The notes beneath the pieces are model-generated. The model was not told the DNA's origin and searched no databases. It saw only the letters and a list, made by a program, of their open reading frames with translations. Both the position numbers and the translations under genes were made by a program. Of a stretch of DNA of 9,479 bases, positions 8,674-9,479 are shown piece by piece (position 1 is the first letter of the stretch; the number at the start of each line of letters is the position of its first letter). This stretch comes from Bacteroidota bacterium (GTDB lineage: Bacteria; Bacteroidota; Bacteroidia; B-17B0; Aurantibacillaceae), in assembly GCA_005800865.1 (NCBI GenBank), contig SYEI01000164.1, forward strand, positions 1 to 9,479, written 5' to 3'.

Positions 8674-8932
8674 GTTTCGAGGATTTTAATAATAGTAATA
8701 TTACTGATTTTTTAGACCATTATAAAGTTATTAACTAATCATTTAGCCGTTTTAACTAAGTGAAAGTGCAATTTCACGTAAATAATTGATTTTTAGATGA
8801 CTAATTCAAAAAATATACAGAATTTAATCCTCGAGATGCTATTCAAATAAGACGTATGTAGCTCAAAAATTCTAATTGAATTTCATATAAACATGTCACT
8901 GGGAAATACAAAAAGAAAATATCTTTTCATGA
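8674..8932. other. Non-coding region upstream of the PKD gene
   Basis: I see no supportable gene here. It should contain the promoter of the minus-strand PKD gene. The nearest candidate -7 box is TAACTTTA (8730-8723, minus), one mismatch from TAnnTTTG, with no -33 partner visible. A 12-base perfect palindrome, AGTAATATTACT (8694-8705), sits in the putative 5' leader of the PKD gene, and GTGAAA-N6-TTTCAC (8760-8777) is a second short inverted repeat farther upstream. Either could be an operator, but both are short and AT-rich. Confidence 0.35.
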
Positions 8933-8963
8933 AAAAGCCTGCCCTTATAAAAGAACAGGCTTT
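8932..8963 (-). terminator. Intrinsic terminator after the 3' tRNA fragment
   Basis: On the minus strand AAAGCCTGTTCTT (8963-8951) pairs with AAGGGCAGGCTTT (8946-8934) around a four-base loop, 13 pairs including two G-U, and runs into five T. It lies directly after the 3' end of the tRNA fragment. It is clearly a sister copy of the hairpin at 9304-9271, sharing AAAGCCTGTTCTT. Confidence 0.85.
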
Positions 8964-8964
8964 G

Positions 8965-9028
8965 TGGTGAGAAGGAGATTTGAACTCCTGTCCGCCAGCT
9001 GGCGGATATGAATCAATGCTCTAACCAA
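8965..9028 (-). pseudogene. 3' fragment of a tRNA-Met gene, lacking the acceptor 5' strand and D-stem 5' side
   Basis: On the minus strand it begins in the D-loop with TTGGTTAGAGCAT, contains TTCAT (the CAT anticodon context), then a 16-bp palindrome in place of the 3' anticodon strand and variable loop, then the complete T-arm AGGAG-TTCAAAT-CTCCT and acceptor 3' strand TCTCACC plus discriminator A. The 5' part of the tRNA is missing, replaced by the GIY-YIG reading frame. The C at the position equivalent to 72 would pair with G1 better than the T of the complete gene next door. The fragment cannot fold as a tRNA. It is best read as the displaced 3' half of a target tRNA gene. Confidence 0.85.
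8991..9006. repeat. 16-bp perfect palindrome TCCGCCAGCTGGCGGA
   Basis: The sequence equals its own reverse complement and is GC-rich within AT-rich DNA. It replaces the ten bases ACCCGAAGGT found at the equivalent place in the complete tRNA gene at 9379-9306, with flanks TTCATA before and CAGGAGTTC after preserved. A second family member lies at 9414-9429. Confidence 0.9.
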
Positions 9029-9262
9029 TAACATTCCAAATAAATTCTCTACCCTTAGCTGTTTTTAATTCTTTTTCTCTTTTCAAAGCACTTGCTTTGT
9101 CTTTAAAAATCTCTGAATACACTAATTTCCAAGGTCTATATCGTAAAGTATATCCTTTAGTTTCCAACTCATTATGAGCCAATAACCTCTGCTCTATATT
9201 GCCAGTATAGCCAACGTAGATTTTATTGAATTTTCTGAGTATAATGCGTAAACAGTAAACAT
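9021..9262 (-). pseudogene. GIY-YIG endonuclease-like small protein, broken by a one-base frameshift
   Basis: From the ATG at 9262 the frame reads MFTVYALYSEN and stops after 22 codons. Adding one base to the A-run at 9234-9231 restores MFTVYALYSEKFNKIYVGYTGN, then IEQRLLAHNE, YRPWKLVYSE, and ALKREKELKTAKGREFIW, ending NVIG and TAG at 9021, 80 residues in all. This is a single-domain GIY-YIG nuclease of the UPF0213/URI type common in Bacteroidota. The VY...YVG core, the Arg in QRL, the His in AHN and the Glu in KREKEL are all present, so only the frame is broken. The stop codon comes from the D-loop of the tRNA fragment (ATT GGT TAG), and the start lies eight bases past a terminator hairpin, so the gene is packed between two tRNA 3' ends. 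The lesion could also be a homopolymer sequencing error. Family members may cleave or nick DNA; activity here is not shown. Confidence 0.85.
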
Positions 9263-9270
9263 AAGTTCAT

Positions 9271-9304
9271 AAAAAAGCCTGCTCCTAAATTAAGAACAGG
9301 CTTT
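9271..9304 (-). terminator. Intrinsic terminator after the complete tRNA-Met gene
   Basis: On the minus strand AAAGCCTG with an inner TTCTT (9304-9292) pairs with AGGAG and CAGGCTTT (9286-9274) around a five-base loop, followed by six T. It starts two bases after the discriminator base of the tRNA. It also precedes the GIY-YIG start by eight bases, so it would cut off transcription of that gene from the tRNA promoter unless readthrough occurs. Confidence 0.88.
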
Positions 9305-9305
9305 G

Positions 9306-9379
9306 TAGTGAGAAGGAGATTTGAACTCCTGACCTTCGGGTTATGAATCCGATGCTCTAACCAACTGAGCTACCTCACC
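9306..9379 (-). tRNA. tRNA-Met (anticodon CAT), probably elongator
   Basis: A full cloverleaf can be drawn: acceptor GGTGAGG with TCTCACT, D-arm GCTC-AGTTGGTTA-GAGC, anticodon arm TCGGA-TTCATAA-CCCGA with CAT at the centre, variable loop AGGTC, T-arm AGGAG-TTCAAAT-CTCCT, discriminator A, and no encoded CCA. The length is 74 bases. The D-loop is the same as in E. coli elongator tRNA-Met. Initiator is unlikely because the anticodon stem lacks the three G-C pairs. The lysidine-modified tRNA-Ile (also CAT) cannot be excluded. Two oddities: the first acceptor pair is G1-U72, and the last anticodon-stem pair is an A31-C39 mismatch. Only about 25 bases separate it from the upstream tRNA fragment, so it probably shares a transcript starting beyond the right edge. 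Confidence 0.88.
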
Positions 9380-9403
9380 AAATATTTTTATTTTAAAGAA
9401 CTA

Positions 9404-9467
9404 TGAACTCCTGTCCGCTAGCTAGCGGATATGAATCCGATGCTCTAACCAACTGAGCTACCTCACC
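9404..9467 (-). pseudogene. 5' fragment of a tRNA-Met gene, broken in the T-loop
   Basis: On the minus strand this copy is identical to the complete tRNA from GGTGAGG through the D-arm to CGGATTCATA, then carries a 16-bp palindrome in place of the 3' anticodon strand and variable loop, keeps CAGGAGTTCA, and diverges inside the T-loop. The 3' side of the T-stem and of the acceptor stem are missing, so no tRNA can fold. Automated tRNA finders may still score its 5' half. It lies 24 bases upstream of the complete tRNA gene on the same strand. Confidence 0.8.
9414..9429. repeat. 16-bp perfect palindrome TCCGCTAGCTAGCGGA
   Basis: This is the second copy of the palindrome family, inserted at exactly the same tRNA position as the one at 8991-9006. 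It differs at two symmetric bases (C to T in the left arm, G to A in the right arm), so the self-complementarity is fully kept. Confidence 0.9.
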
Positions 9468-9479
9468 ATTCTTTAAAAA

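Larger units (their letters stand above)
9391..9478. repeat. 10-bp inverted repeats enclosing the 5' tRNA fragment
   Basis: TTTTAAAGAA at 9391-9400 and TTCTTTAAAA at 9469-9478 are perfect reverse complements and enclose the 68 bases that contain the broken tRNA copy. They could be terminal inverted repeats of a tiny non-autonomous element or a stem bringing the ends of the fragment together. The right copy is one base from the window edge, so the outside flank cannot be checked, and an AT-rich 10-mer could match by chance. Confidence 0.4.

Noticed and set aside
8797..8850. 17-codon plus-strand frame MTNSKNIQNLILEMLFK
   Set aside because: It is too short, has no promoter box or ribosome binding site, and lies in AT-rich non-coding DNA where such frames arise by chance.
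9404..9467. A second functional tRNA-Met gene
   Set aside because: The 3' sides of the T-stem and acceptor stem are absent and the anticodon 3' strand is replaced by a palindrome, so no cloverleaf forms.

Overview
The window looks like an AT-rich chromosome fragment from a member of the Bacteroidota, probably a free-living flavobacterium or sphingobacterium type. Three things point there: a giant secreted PKD-repeat protein ending in the gliding-motility-associated (type IX secretion, T9SS) C-terminal domain, a secreted VPS10/sortilin-like BNR-repeat protein, and TAnnTTTG boxes (the Bacteroidota sigma-factor -7 element) in front of genes instead of strong Shine-Dalgarno sites.

Layout. Positions 1-2913 (minus) hold the first 971 codons of a secreted beta-propeller protein whose C-terminus lies beyond the left edge. 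A 133-bp divergent intergenic region (2914-3046) carries a TAGATTTG box facing each way and a small inverted repeat. Positions 3047-3550 (plus) encode a PyrR-like phosphoribosyltransferase. A near-symmetric hairpin terminator (3573-3608) separates it from the convergent gene at 3607-8673 (minus), a 1688-residue exported protein: signal peptide, beta-sandwich-like N-terminal region, about fourteen PKD-like domains, and a C-terminal sorting domain. Part of its PKD array is a two-copy, 780-bp (260-residue, three-domain) super-repeat. Positions 8674-8932 are non-coding.

The right end (8933-9479) is the most unusual part. All of it reads on the minus strand and is built around tRNA-Met(CAT) sequence. 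In transcription order it holds a 5' tRNA copy broken in the T-loop (9467-9404), one complete tRNA gene (9379-9306), a terminator, a frameshifted GIY-YIG endonuclease gene (9262-9021), a 3' tRNA fragment that begins inside the D-loop and overlaps the stop codon of the endonuclease gene (9028-8965), and a second, homologous terminator. Both tRNA fragments have the 3' side of the anticodon arm and the variable loop replaced by a 16-bp perfect palindrome. The two palindromes differ by a pair of compensating changes. The arrangement suggests a very small GIY-YIG element that entered a tRNA gene and left a replacement 3' half, together with a palindromic repeat family that targets or arises in the same place.

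The two large proteins are probably both exported to the envelope or outside (Sec signal peptides on both; T9SS sorting clear only for the PKD protein). The phosphoribosyltransferase is cytoplasmic and shows no evident link to them.
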